Shown: piece by piece, positions 8,060-15,586 of the stretch
How the letters are laid out: the number at the start of each line of letters is the position of its first letter
How positions within the stretch are numbered: the stretch's first letter is position 1
Source of the DNA: Microcaldota archaeon
Lineage (GTDB): Archaea; Micrarchaeota; Micrarchaeia; Anstonellales; J096
Direction of reading: 5' to 3'
NCBI GenBank assembly: GCA_026396375.1
Contig: JAPLWW010000039.1
Coordinates: 1 to 18,041, forward strand
DNA: 18,041 nt
Position numbers and translations under genes: made by a program
The notes under the pieces: model-generated
The model's input: the letters and a program-made list of their open reading frames with translations, nothing else
The model's database searches: none
What the model was told of the DNA's origin: nothing

Positions 8060-8353
8060 TTATTCATACTCTTTCTTGTTTGCGCCTTCAGGCCATGGGA
8101 GGACAGGGTTAGGATTCCCCTTCCATGAAAACCAGTCCTTCGGATCCTGCTTCAATCTCAACATCGCCCCAACCGTGCCAGCTGCGAGAATCCAGTATCC
8201 TGAACCCCCTCCAGGTTGGCAAATTCCTTTGCGGAAAGCATGGGTATTCATATAGCCAATATCATGGATATTCCATAATAAAACAAGGCGATCGCTGGAG
8301 TCTTTCACATTCATAAAATATTGTCCATTACCGTGTTTTTTTAAACTTTTCAT
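8060..8353 (-). pseudogene. Broken relative of the small membrane protein at 11637-11984
   Basis: The - strand holds an open frame of 97 codons from the Met at 8351-8353, but it looks like a decayed copy. The stretch at about 8165-8310 aligns with about 11675-11825 on the same strand, including 16 identical bases (8218-8233 and 11730-11745). Reading the alignment: a 47-base block without gaps; a net +1 shift on its upstream side; and a 1-base loss between the identical block and the codon for the Trp of GYWILAAGTVG (compare GFWLLAVGTIG). In the ancestral frame there is a TGA at 8248-8250. The copy lacks the first two membrane segments of the intact gene, cut off where the gmd promoter begins. 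The C-terminal 30 residues (Trp/Pro-rich) have no counterpart in the intact copy. A newly evolved small gene cannot be excluded. Confidence 0.6.
8336..8346 (+). promoter_or_regulatory. TATA-like box for the gmd-fcl-GT cassette
   Basis: A T-run ending in TTTAAA (8340-8345) is centred about 22-25 nt upstream of the two candidate gmd start codons (8364 and 8367). It is the only strong A/T box before the cassette and lies inside the 5' part of the broken - strand gene. The cassette is therefore probably transcribed from here as one unit. Confidence 0.45.
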
Positions 8354-8363
8354 ATCTAACCCA

Positions 8364-9368
8364 ATGATGAGCAAAAAAGCGCTAATAACGGGGATTACTG
8401 GGCAAGATGGCTCTTATCTTGCGGAACAGCTATTAAGCAAAGGTTATGAAGTTCATGGAATAATCCGAAGAGCAAGCACGTTCAACACAAAAAGGATAGA
8501 CCACCTTTACAAGGACCCTCACAACCCCTCAACAAAATTTTTTCTCCATTATGGCGATCTGTCCGATTCAAGTTCCTTGACTCAAATTCTAAAAAAGGTT
8601 GAACCTGACGAGGTATACAATCTTGGGGCGCAATCCCAGGTCAGGACAAGCTTCGACATACCGGAATATACAGGCGACATTACAGGCCTTGGCACAACAA
8701 GGCTTCTTGAAGCCATAAGAAGAAGCAACAAAGACATCAGGTTCTATCAGGCATCCTCATCAGAAATGTTCGGCAAAGCTGCAGAAACGCCCCAAAAGGA
8801 GACAACGCCCTTCCACCCGAGAAGCCCCTACGGATGCGCCAAGGCATATTCTTACTATATCACAATAAATTACAGGGAAAGCTACGGCATGTTCGCATCA
8901 AATGGAATACTGTTCAATCATGAATCCCCCAGAAGGGGGGAAACATTCGTTACCAGAAAGATAACAAGAGGGATTGCCCGCATACTTGCAGGCAAGGACA
9001 AGTTCATATATCTTGGCAATATGGATGCCAAACGGGACTGGGGATTTGCGGAGGATTATACAAATGCAATGTATCTAATCCTGCAAAGCAAAGAGCCGGA
9101 TGATTTTGTCATTGCAACAGGGGAAACCCATTCTGTCAGGGAATTTGTCGAGGAGGCATTTTCTCTGGTCGGTTTAAATTGGGGGGAACACATAAAAATC
9201 GATCCGCAGTATCTGAGGCCAAGCGAAGTGGATGTCCTTGTAGGGGATTATTCAAAAGCCAAAAGGATTTTAGGATGGGAACCTAAAGTCAAATTCAAGG
9301 AATTGGTCAAGATGATGGTGGAATCGGACATCAGGGAGGAAGGTGTTTCATTTGAACTTAAAAGATGA
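8364..9368 (+). CDS. gmd: GDP-mannose 4,6-dehydratase
   Basis: A 334-residue short-chain dehydrogenase/reductase that turns GDP-D-mannose into GDP-4-keto-6-deoxy-D-mannose, the first step to GDP-L-fucose and related sugars. It shows the NADP-binding GITGQDG (residues 10-16), the family signature SSSEMFG with catalytic Glu134, and the Tyr156-xxx-Lys160 pair in SPYGCAKAY. NHESPRRGETFVTRKI, also typical of GMD, is present, as is RPSEVDVLVGD near the end. Length is normal. Two ATG codons stand in tandem (8364, 8367); the second is better spaced from the TTTAAA box. Translation of the next gene overlaps its last 26 nt. The gene is more A-rich than smc or the FKBP gene, which may hint at a separate origin of the cassette. 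Confidence 0.96.
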   Translation: MMSKKALITGITGQDGSYLAEQLLSKGYEVHGIIRRASTFNTKRIDHLYKDPHNPSTKFFLHYGDLSDSSSLTQILKKVEPDEVYNLGAQSQVRTSFDIPEYTGDITGLGTTRLLEAIRRSNKDIRFYQASSSEMFGKAAETPQKETTPFHPRSPYGCAKAYSYYITINYRESYGMFASNGILFNHESPRRGETFVTRKITRGIARILAGKDKFIYLGNMDAKRDWGFAEDYTNAMYLILQSKEPDDFVIATGETHSVREFVEEAFSLVGLNWGEHIKIDPQYLRPSEVDVLVGDYSKAKRILGWEPKVKFKELVKMMVESDIREEGVSFELKR

Positions 9369-10296
9369 TAAAATCCTGGTTACCGGGGGCGCCGGATTCC
9401 TGGGAAAATTCGTAGTTGAAAAATTGAGGGGGGAAGGAGCTGATGAGATATTTGTGCCAAGGAGCAAGGATCATGACCTTTCCCTACTGGACAATATAGA
9501 AAAGCTGTTTTCTGAATTTAGCCCGACTTTGGTGATACATCTGGCGGCCATGGTTGGGGGAATAGGGGCAAACATGGAGCATCCCGGCCAGTTTTTCTAT
9601 AAGAATCTGATGATGGGGGCCCAATTGATGGAGGTTTCCAGATTGAAAAAAGTCAAAAAATTCGTGGCCTTGGGGACAATTTGCGCCTATCCCAAATTCG
9701 CCAAAATTCCTTTCAGGGAGGAAGATCTGTGGAATGGCTATCCTGAAGAGACGAATGCCCCATATGGCCTTGCCAAGAAGATGATGCTGGTCCAGTCGGA
9801 GGCATATAGAAAGGAGTACGGTTTCAATTCGATCTTTCTGCTTCCTGTCAATCTTTATGGGCCAGGGGACAACTTCAATCCGGATTCATCCCACGTAATT
9901 CCTGCAATGATAAGGAAATTTTATGAAGCAAAAATCAATAACCAAAAGGAGGTTGTATTATGGGGGGACGGAAGCCCGACAAGGGAATTTCTGTATGTTG
10001 GGGACTGCGCGGAGGGGATTGTCCTTGCAACCAAGAATTTTGACAGATCCGAGCCTGTCAATCTCGGCTCCGGGGAAGAAATATCAATAAAGGATCTGGC
10101 ACAAAAGATTTCATCCAAAATTGGGTTTGATGGAAATATAGTATGGGACAGGTCAAAGCCGAACGGCCAGCCAAGGCGCAGGCTGGATACATCGAAAGCT
10201 GAAAAGTATTTCGGCTTCAAATCAAAAACGGATTTTGATAGGGGATTGGATAGAACCGTAGACTGGTATATTGATAATCATGAAAATGTGATATGA
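9343..10296 (+). CDS. fcl: GDP-L-fucose synthase (GDP-4-keto-6-deoxymannose 3,5-epimerase/4-reductase)
   Basis: A 317-residue SDR enzyme that epimerises and reduces the GMD product to GDP-L-fucose. It has the NADP(H) motif GGAGFLG (residues 15-21), AAMVGGIGANMEHPGQFFYKN typical of Fcl, and LGTICAYPK. Here Thr112 and Cys114 take the places of the catalytic Ser and Cys of E. coli Fcl. It also has Tyr141-xxx-Lys145 (YGLAK) and His184 in SSHVIPA. So all catalytic positions are kept, with Ser changed to Thr. The start is probably GTG at 9343, behind GGGAGG, inside the end of gmd; TTG at 9352 is an alternative with a more usual spacing. Its TGA overlaps the next gene's ATG (ATGA at 10293-10296). 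Confidence 0.95.
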   Translation: MFHLNLKDDKILVTGGAGFLGKFVVEKLRGEGADEIFVPRSKDHDLSLLDNIEKLFSEFSPTLVIHLAAMVGGIGANMEHPGQFFYKNLMMGAQLMEVSRLKKVKKFVALGTICAYPKFAKIPFREEDLWNGYPEETNAPYGLAKKMMLVQSEAYRKEYGFNSIFLLPVNLYGPGDNFNPDSSHVIPAMIRKFYEAKINNQKEVVLWGDGSPTREFLYVGDCAEGIVLATKNFDRSEPVNLGSGEEISIKDLAQKISSKIGFDGNIVWDRSKPNGQPRRRLDTSKAEKYFGFKSKTDFDRGLDRTVDWYIDNHENVI

Positions 10297-11489
10297 TGAA
10301 AAAAATATTCTTCTTTTTTCCATCCGACTTCATTCCATCTTTCTTTTCTCTATCCGTGATACATCCTCTGGACATGTACAAGATGGATTTGGTTCCTGAA
10401 GGTTATGCATCTCTGAAATCTTCAAAATCCGCGAATCCCTTTGTTGAAGGATTGAAAAGAGGCAAGTGGGGGCTCAAAACGGAAATTTCTCAAAAGGTTT
10501 TTTGGCTCATTTCAGATGCATATAGCAATTCCCTAATCCTGCTGAATAGGCCAAAAAAGTGGAATTTTTTCACAAAGGATGCAGATCTGGTTTACAGCAG
10601 GCAGTTTCTTTTGGACACGAACGTGCCGTATCTGCTAGACATGGAGCACCCTGCGGTTTTTTGCGGATTCAACCAATACGCCCTTGACTCGAAATCCTTT
10701 TCAGCATCCCTAAGGAAGGAGCTTGAAAACGACAACCTTAGGAGGATATTGCCGATGAGCAACACTGCCAAGCAAACGCTGTTCAATTTTGTCAAATCCG
10801 AAAAAGTCGTCGAGAAAACGGAAACAGTCTATCCTATAGTGAAAAGTCCCGATAAAATCAAAAAAAAGGAAGGCATAGCATTTCTATTCATAGGCAAAGT
10901 TTTTTACCAGAAGGGGGGTTTGGAAACGCTGATCTGCTTTGACAGGCTTTCAAAGAAGTATAATGTATCCCTCAATTTTCTGGGCCCGGTTCCCAAGGGC
11001 ATATATGAAAAATACTCAAAAAACAAGCAAATTAATTTTTATTCTGACGTGCCCTATGACAAAGTCAAGGAGCTTTTCCAAAATTCAACATGTTTGGTTT
11101 TTCCCTCCATGTATGACACTTTGGGTTTTGTAGTGCTGGAGGCATTTTCATACGGTTTATCCGTCATAACGGTAGACTCATTCGCGCTTCCGGAACTTGT
11201 TGAGGATAATGTCAGGGGCATTGTCATAAAACCGCCATTCAATACATTCAGGCCAGATGGCGGGTATGTTGGATCAACTCGGGCCATTCAGCAAAAATAT
11301 ATACTAGAACATAGCCAAAATCCGCCCCAGCAGTATCTGGATTCGCTGTATGAATCAATGGAAAAGATAATATTGGATTCTTCCCTAAGGAACAAATTTT
11401 CGCAAAATGCAATCAAGGAGACCAGGGAAGGCAAATTCTCTGAAAAAACATACAAGGAAAAAATATCTAAAATTTACGAATCAATGTAA
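10293..11489 (+). CDS. GT4-like glycosyltransferase, candidate fucosyltransferase
   Basis: A 398-residue GT-B protein. The N-terminal half is divergent (MMKKIFFFFPSDFIPSFF). Around residues 197-212 is the nucleotide-sugar-half motif AFLFIGKVFYQKGGLET. The E-x7-E region reads YDTLGFVVLEAFSYGLSVI, with Asp275 in place of the first Glu and Glu283 kept. A FALPELVED stretch follows, as in GT4 enzymes. It overlaps fcl by 4 nt (ATGA), so it is translationally coupled to GDP-fucose synthesis. That context makes GDP-L-fucose the likely donor, which is inference. The first few residues are very Phe-rich but too short for a clear membrane segment. Its base composition is visibly A/T-richer than the housekeeping genes of the window. 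Nothing is truncated. Confidence 0.85.
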   Translation: MMKKIFFFFPSDFIPSFFSLSVIHPLDMYKMDLVPEGYASLKSSKSANPFVEGLKRGKWGLKTEISQKVFWLISDAYSNSLILLNRPKKWNFFTKDADLVYSRQFLLDTNVPYLLDMEHPAVFCGFNQYALDSKSFSASLRKELENDNLRRILPMSNTAKQTLFNFVKSEKVVEKTETVYPIVKSPDKIKKKEGIAFLFIGKVFYQKGGLETLICFDRLSKKYNVSLNFLGPVPKGIYEKYSKNKQINFYSDVPYDKVKELFQNSTCLVFPSMYDTLGFVVLEAFSYGLSVITVDSFALPELVEDNVRGIVIKPPFNTFRPDGGYVGSTRAIQQKYILEHSQNPPQQYLDSLYESMEKIILDSSLRNKFSQNAIKETREGKFSEKTYKEKISKIYESM

Positions 11490-11640
11490 CATTCGCTAGG
11501 CCTGGCAAATGTTTTTCCGCCATTCCATCCTCTCCACTCGGACAAGGCCCAGGTGATTCCTATTTTCAATGCCTCTCATTTAATTTCTCCTCAATGTTGC
11601 TGAAAAATACCGTTATTATCCCATAATTCTCTTTCTCTAT
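11474..11640 (-). pseudogene. Possible eroded coding remnant between the fucose cassette and the small membrane protein gene
   Basis: The 147-nt convergent spacer after the GT gene has no intact gene, but two adjacent - strand frames look protein-like. One reads EKENYGIITVFFSNIEEKLN and then stops. Shifted by one frame, 11575-11474 reads ALKIGITWALSEW followed by RGWNGGKTFARPSE and a stop inside the 3' end of the + strand gene. Together they could be the C-terminal end of another relative of the neighbouring membrane protein (compare EKDP...YYG and GTIGMACEL), broken by a frameshift. The similarity is weak and judged by eye. Confidence 0.3.
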
Positions 11641-11984
11641 TTGTTTTTTTCAATACTCAGGAATAATTCACATGCCATTCCAATGGTGCCAACCGCAAGA
11701 AGCCAGAATCCCTCTGTTCCTGCCCAGTCGGCAAATTCCTTTGCGAAAAACACAAGGATACCCGTAACTAATATCATCAATACCCCATAATAGAGCAGTA
11801 TGATCGGATCTTTCTCATTTTCTATAAAAACTATAAGCAGAAATATGGAAAACAATGCTATCATCCATGCATTATTTTGGAAGAATGCAAAGGATACAAC
11901 TATCAGGACTATAGGAGCCAAAAGAAAGTGCCAATTCTCCAGGATCATCATGAAAAACTCCTTTTCATTCTTCACATTAGCCAT
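11637..11984 (-). CDS. Small membrane protein with four predicted helices, coupled to the GT-C-like gene
   Basis: A 115-residue protein from the Met at 11982-11984 (MANVKNEKEFF). The open frame extends upstream to 12047, but that extension lies inside the end of the preceding gene and is not protein-like. The chosen ATG has a GGGGGA about 9 nt before it and overlaps the upstream gene by 13 nt, suggesting translational coupling. Hydrophobic segments lie at about 19-36, 39-54, 60-80 and 92-110. A conserved-looking loop is IENEKDPIILLYYG, and the last helix has GFWLLAVGTIGMACEL. I do not recognise the family. The link to a GT-C-like protein suggests a role in glycan assembly or transfer (inference). 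A decayed copy lies at 8060-8353. Confidence 0.7.
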   Translation of the reverse strand: MANVKNEKEFFMMILENWHFLLAPIVLIVVSFAFFQNNAWMIALFSIFLLIVFIENEKDPIILLYYGVLMILVTGILVFFAKEFADWAGTEGFWLLAVGTIGMACELFLSIEKNK

Positions 11985-13990
11985 GTTCTCAGTCCCCCTA
12001 ATGCAATTGCCATGCATGCCAGAATGCCCAATATTGAGAATATCCACATCAATTCAAAAGTTTCCTGCTGCGCATAAACAATCTTTATGTCCAGTTCGCC
12101 GGTATCATTGATCCTGAAATCATTGATTCCATTTTCATTTTGCACAGAGCTAATAACTGAAACCAGATCCCCATTCTTGTAGATCCTTGCCTCCCATCCA
12201 GGATTATATTTTTCCGCGAATGAAAGTGTAAATGGAGCAGGAGAGCTCGATATAGCTTCCCATCTTGTAGGATCTATCCTTTTGTAGCTGATTATCTTGG
12301 AAATCTTATTATCGCTTTCAATCCATATCCTTCCCTTGCTTTCCCCATAATGGCATAGCTTGTAGTATCCGACCGTGCTGCAATCTAGCCAGCTGTAGGG
12401 ATTTTCAGCCTTCTCATACAAAATCACATAGCTTATTCCCAGCGAGTCCATTGTTTTCCTATCCAAGGTTCCATTCATGAATGAGGCCTTGAATTCATTT
12501 GAATTATATTCAGAACCTATGGCATCCGTATAAGGTCTAGCCGTGCTTGCCTTTTCTGCTCCGCTCAAGGCGGTGATGGGGATGCCATTCGGGTCATCTA
12601 TCCAGACTACGCGAGAGTCAGAAGGGACAAGCGATTCCAACCTACTGTAGGTATCCCCAACTGAAACAGGGGCATATCTTTGGCTGAGGGTGTACCATGA
12701 AGGAGAAAATAACGTATTTATTATAATGACAGTACAAAGCGCAACAGCAAAAATAGAGGAAATAGACTTTTTTGAGGCATTTATGGATATCGAGAACAGA
12801 ATAACCAGGAAGACAGGTATCATTAGGCATATTCTTGCCCATTCCCTGAAAGGGCCTATTATCGCATCCAGGCCATTATCGGACATGGCATTTACGAAAT
12901 ATGCCAGTATCTGGTTGTTCATGCCCTGGGCTATGAATATTACAACCAATATCGCAGCCATTGATATTATAGATAATATCTTCTGTTCTTTGTCCATCTT
13001 TTTGTAGGATATCGAGAACAGCGCCAGAATTGCAATGAATACGAAAAATGAGTTCAATGTGAATGCCGGGTTGACTCTAATCTCTTTATTATCCGGCCAC
13101 CAGATATGCCATATATTCCACATAGTGAATATGTTGGATATCCCCCCATTGGTTGAAAGAATATCAAGCATCATTTTATCTGTTTCTCCAGGGTAAGATA
13201 CTCCATTCTGGCCGAATGAAGAGGCCAACATGAAGATAAATGGGGCATTTACAAGGATATAGAATACGAGCGGGATCAACGCAAAAATGAGGATATTCTT
13301 GACATTAGCCTTGGATGCTGCGGCGTATGCCGTTATTGCAGCATGGATCCCCATCATGTAGATCAAGGAATGGGGTATGATCCCAAAGGCGGATATCAGG
13401 AGGGAATATACGCCCAGCACAGCCGGATTCCTGTTTCTTGCATACATCAATCCCAATGCCATCTGCATAGGCAGCACGGCATATGTGATCCAAATCCAGA
13501 TGTGGATAAGCCTTTCCGTTGACCACGGATTAAGAAAATAAAATGGTATGAACATTGCTATAAGGGCCGCGGCGATCTTTTTATCATCAACAAATCCATC
13601 TATCAGTAGGTATACTCCAAGGCTTCCCATAACAATGGATAAAAGCATGATACCGCTTAAGAATTGCGAATCGCTTAGGGGGATCAGGTGCGCAATTGTT
13701 GCCGTTGAGCCAAGGATGAAGAATCTCATGTCATTCAGTGAAACATACCCATCTTTCAATATGTAAAAACTCATATCCGCCCTGGCCGCTGCGGATCCGG
13801 CAATCGTTATCAAATCTCCAGAGGCGAACACCAAAAATTTATTCGTGATTGGCGTGAGCATGGGGCCGAAAGAGCAAATCACAAAAACCATTGCTATAAT
13901 CAGAGATATGATAGGAATCAGTCTTCTTGACTGGCAGGGATTTGCGCGTTCCATAGGATTTTTATCTGATATCATATTTTTAAAACTCAC
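11972..13990 (-). CDS. Large polytopic membrane protein, GT-C/YfhO-like (probable lipid-linked sugar glycosyltransferase)
   Basis: 672 residues from a GTG at 13988-13990. A TTTTTAAAA box (13977-13985) lies inside that extension exactly where a TATA box for the ATG at 13952-13954 would be, about 27 nt away, so the real start is probably MERANPCQSRR, giving 660 residues. About ten or more hydrophobic helices fill the first two thirds. A soluble outer domain of roughly 200 residues follows (with sequons NGT and NDT and the strand NPGWEARIYKNGD, as in YfhO-like proteins), then a final helix before the end. This layout matches GT-C enzymes that use polyprenyl-phosphate sugars outside the membrane. 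It is not AglB: the WWDYG motif is absent (there is only an unrelated WWPDN). Substrate unknown. Confidence 0.65.
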   Translation of the reverse strand: MSFKNMISDKNPMERANPCQSRRLIPIISLIIAMVFVICSFGPMLTPITNKFLVFASGDLITIAGSAAARADMSFYILKDGYVSLNDMRFFILGSTATIAHLIPLSDSQFLSGIMLLSIVMGSLGVYLLIDGFVDDKKIAAALIAMFIPFYFLNPWSTERLIHIWIWITYAVLPMQMALGLMYARNRNPAVLGVYSLLISAFGIIPHSLIYMMGIHAAITAYAAASKANVKNILIFALIPLVFYILVNAPFIFMLASSFGQNGVSYPGETDKMMLDILSTNGGISNIFTMWNIWHIWWPDNKEIRVNPAFTLNSFFVFIAILALFSISYKKMDKEQKILSIISMAAILVVIFIAQGMNNQILAYFVNAMSDNGLDAIIGPFREWARICLMIPVFLVILFSISINASKKSISSIFAVALCTVIIINTLFSPSWYTLSQRYAPVSVGDTYSRLESLVPSDSRVVWIDDPNGIPITALSGAEKASTARPYTDAIGSEYNSNEFKASFMNGTLDRKTMDSLGISYVILYEKAENPYSWLDCSTVGYYKLCHYGESKGRIWIESDNKISKIISYKRIDPTRWEAISSSPAPFTLSFAEKYNPGWEARIYKNGDLVSVISSVQNENGINDFRINDTGELDIKIVYAQQETFELMWIFSILGILACMAIALGGLRTWLM
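13977..13985 (-). promoter_or_regulatory. TATA-like box that argues for a downstream start of the GT-C-like gene
   Basis: TTTTTAAAA is centred about 27 nt upstream of the ATG at 13952-13954, the same spacing as for smc, the GT4 gene and tspO. It lies inside the longer open frame starting with GTG at 13990, so that frame is probably over-extended by 12 codons. Confidence 0.45.
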
Positions 13991-14012
13991 ATGTTTTTGG
14001 ATCTCCTATGAC

Positions 14013-15188
14013 TCATCCCATGAACAGCGAAAGCGCCATGTTGGCCAAAACCCCCACTATCACGGTCACTATGAGGTTGAACAGTATTATGGAGGATGCC
14101 TGTATCGGCTTGAACTCCTTGAACAGGGATGCCATGGCTGAGATGCAGGGCACGTAGATCATCGTTATCAGCGAATAGACCAGCATCTGCCTTGCGGTGA
14201 ATATCGCCGTGAAATCCAGGGTTCCTGCAACCTGCACAAGCATGGCCAGCGCCAGCTCCTTCCTTAGTATCCCGAACATCAATGGCACTGCGGCAATCGC
14301 CGGAAGGCCGAAAATGTCCATTATAGGCTTGAATATCAGGGCGCTGTCCTGCATGATCCCCAATTCAGTCAGGATGCCAACTGCAACGTTGCTCACCAGC
14401 AGTATGGGAACAACAAAGACGGCAAATTCGTTGAGGTTCAGCAGGGACTTCCTTACCACATGGCCCAGGGAGGGAATCCTCATCTTGGGGGGCTGCATGA
14501 CCGAGCTCAGGGAAGGTATTCTGAGAATGTTGTTTATTATTTTCCCGACAAAAAACACCAGCACAAGGTCAACCGCATAGATTATTATTGCAATGTACTG
14601 GCCGAAGAAGCCCCCTATCATGCCGAATATGGCGGATGTCCTTGCTGTGCACGGCAGGAAAGTGGACAATGCGCCCACTGCGAACCTCTCCTTCTCCTTT
14701 CCCAGGAGCTTTGTGCTGTATATGGAGGTTACCGTGCACCCGTATCCCATCATCAGCGGTATGAATGCCCTTCCGTTCAACCCAAGGCCCTGCATGAACC
14801 TGTCGCTCATGTAAGAGGCTTTCATGAAGTATCCGCTGTCCTCCATTATGGCAAGCATGATATAGAACAGCAGAAGATATGCGAAAATGAGCTCCATTGA
14901 GGTTGCTATGGCCATGTATATGCTGCTGAAGATAGAGGCTGAAAACGGGAATACCAGGAATTCCCCTAGAAAATTGAAGATCGGATGGATCGTTGCTTCC
15001 AAAACCCCCGCTATCATCCCGCTTATGAAATGGCCTCCGGTAAATACGACCTGGAATATTATCGCCAAGGAGACGAACACCATGATATGCCCCAGAATGC
15101 TGGAATCGGATTCCTTCTTCTGGCTGTGCTTCTGTATGTCCTCCCTCGGGCTGAAGCCCATGGCATGGGATATTTTCCTCCTTATCAT
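14013..15188 (-). CDS. FeoB-type ferrous iron permease domain lacking the GTPase domain
   Basis: A 391-residue polytopic membrane protein matching only the membrane half of FeoB. EDSGYFMKASYMSDRFMQGLGLNGRAFIPLMMGYGCTVTS (residues ~116-155) is the first Gate motif, with Cys151 at the place of the GCNVP cysteine. STFLPCTARTSAIFG (Cys180) corresponds to the FVPCGAR motif. PLMFGILRKELALAML matches the second Gate. The N-terminal G domain that normally precedes the permease in FeoB is missing; the ~30-residue cytoplasmic start has no G1-G4 motifs. No separate G protein or FeoA is in the window. The ATG overlaps the TGA of the DtxR-family gene (ATGA, 15185-15188), so the two form an operon. It may move Fe(II) or another divalent metal using a partner encoded elsewhere, or work without GTP. 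Confidence 0.85.
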   Translation of the reverse strand: MIRRKISHAMGFSPREDIQKHSQKKESDSSILGHIMVFVSLAIIFQVVFTGGHFISGMIAGVLEATIHPIFNFLGEFLVFPFSASIFSSIYMAIATSMELIFAYLLLFYIMLAIMEDSGYFMKASYMSDRFMQGLGLNGRAFIPLMMGYGCTVTSIYSTKLLGKEKERFAVGALSTFLPCTARTSAIFGMIGGFFGQYIAIIIYAVDLVLVFFVGKIINNILRIPSLSSVMQPPKMRIPSLGHVVRKSLLNLNEFAVFVVPILLVSNVAVGILTELGIMQDSALIFKPIMDIFGLPAIAAVPLMFGILRKELALAMLVQVAGTLDFTAIFTARQMLVYSLITMIYVPCISAMASLFKEFKPIQASSIILFNLIVTVIVGVLANMALSLFMG

Positions 15189-15562
15189 TCCTTCGCAATC
15201 CTCCTTTCAATCAGCTTCATCAGCTTTTCGGAAATGGCATGCTCAAGTATGCATGCTTCCCTTTCCGCGTCCTTCCCTTTCATTCCGATATCCATCAGCA
15301 ATCCCCTTATCCTGATGAACTTCCCATAGACCCTTTTCCCTATCATCCTCCCTTTTTTCGTGAGCCTTATCTCCCCCCTTGCCTCATATTCAATGAGCTT
15401 CATATTCCCCATCTTGGACAGCATCTCGCTTACTGATGGCATCTTTATCCTGAGGCTTTTGGCAAGGCCCTTGGTGGTTATATTCTCTTTATCCTTCTCC
15501 AGCCTGTACATCTCCTCAAGGTACTCCTCGAGATTCTGGCTCCTTCCTCTTCCATGCTTCAT
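15185..15562 (-). CDS. DtxR/MntR-family metal-dependent transcriptional repressor
   Basis: 125 residues: an N-terminal winged helix (LEEYLEEMYRLEKDKENITTKGLAKSLRIKMPSVSEMLSKM...) and the metal-binding dimerisation helices, without the C-terminal SH3 domain. The primary metal site looks like a hybrid: Glu13 and Glu16 resemble MntR, while C104-x-x-E107-H108 (EACILEH) keeps the Cys of DtxR/IdeR. The ancillary-site histidines of DtxR appear replaced (Arg and Glu). The Cys suggests iron sensing, but this is not decisive. It is the first gene of an operon with the FeoB-like permease, and a perfect palindrome covers its own promoter, so metal-dependent self-repression is likely. The ATG at 15560-15562 is about 26 nt from the TATA box. 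Confidence 0.92.
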   Translation of the reverse strand: MKHGRGRSQNLEEYLEEMYRLEKDKENITTKGLAKSLRIKMPSVSEMLSKMGNMKLIEYEARGEIRLTKKGRMIGKRVYGKFIRIRGLLMDIGMKGKDAEREACILEHAISEKLMKLIERRIAKE

Positions 15563-15566
15563 GGCT

Positions 15567-15586
15567 TAATTAGGCATGCCTAATTA
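15567..15586. promoter_or_regulatory. Perfect 20-bp palindrome, probable DtxR-family operator
   Basis: TAATTAGGCATGCCTAATTA is a perfect inverted repeat lying 4 nt before the ATG of the DtxR-family gene. The half site TTAGGC...GCCTAA resembles the TTAGG/CCTAA halves of DtxR, IdeR and archaeal MDR1 operators. It overlaps the last bases of the TATA box, so a bound repressor would block TBP/TFB or the start site. It lies about 54 nt upstream of the divergent HAD gene, which might also be affected. Confidence 0.8.

Noticed and set aside
12048..12111. + strand frames near 11800-12111 as a gene
   Set aside because: Opposite strand of the small membrane protein and the GT-C-like C-terminus; no start signals.
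13080..13110. WWPDN in the GT-C-like protein as a possible AglB/STT3 catalytic motif
   Set aside because: AglB needs WWDYG plus a DK- or MI-type motif; only two Trp are shared, and the protein layout is YfhO-like.
14569..15210. 213-codon - strand frame (and + strand frames at 14460-14900 and 14887-15315) over the FeoB-like gene
   Set aside because: They overlap a clear FeoB-type permease in another frame; their His/Gly/Arg-rich translations are typical shadow products.
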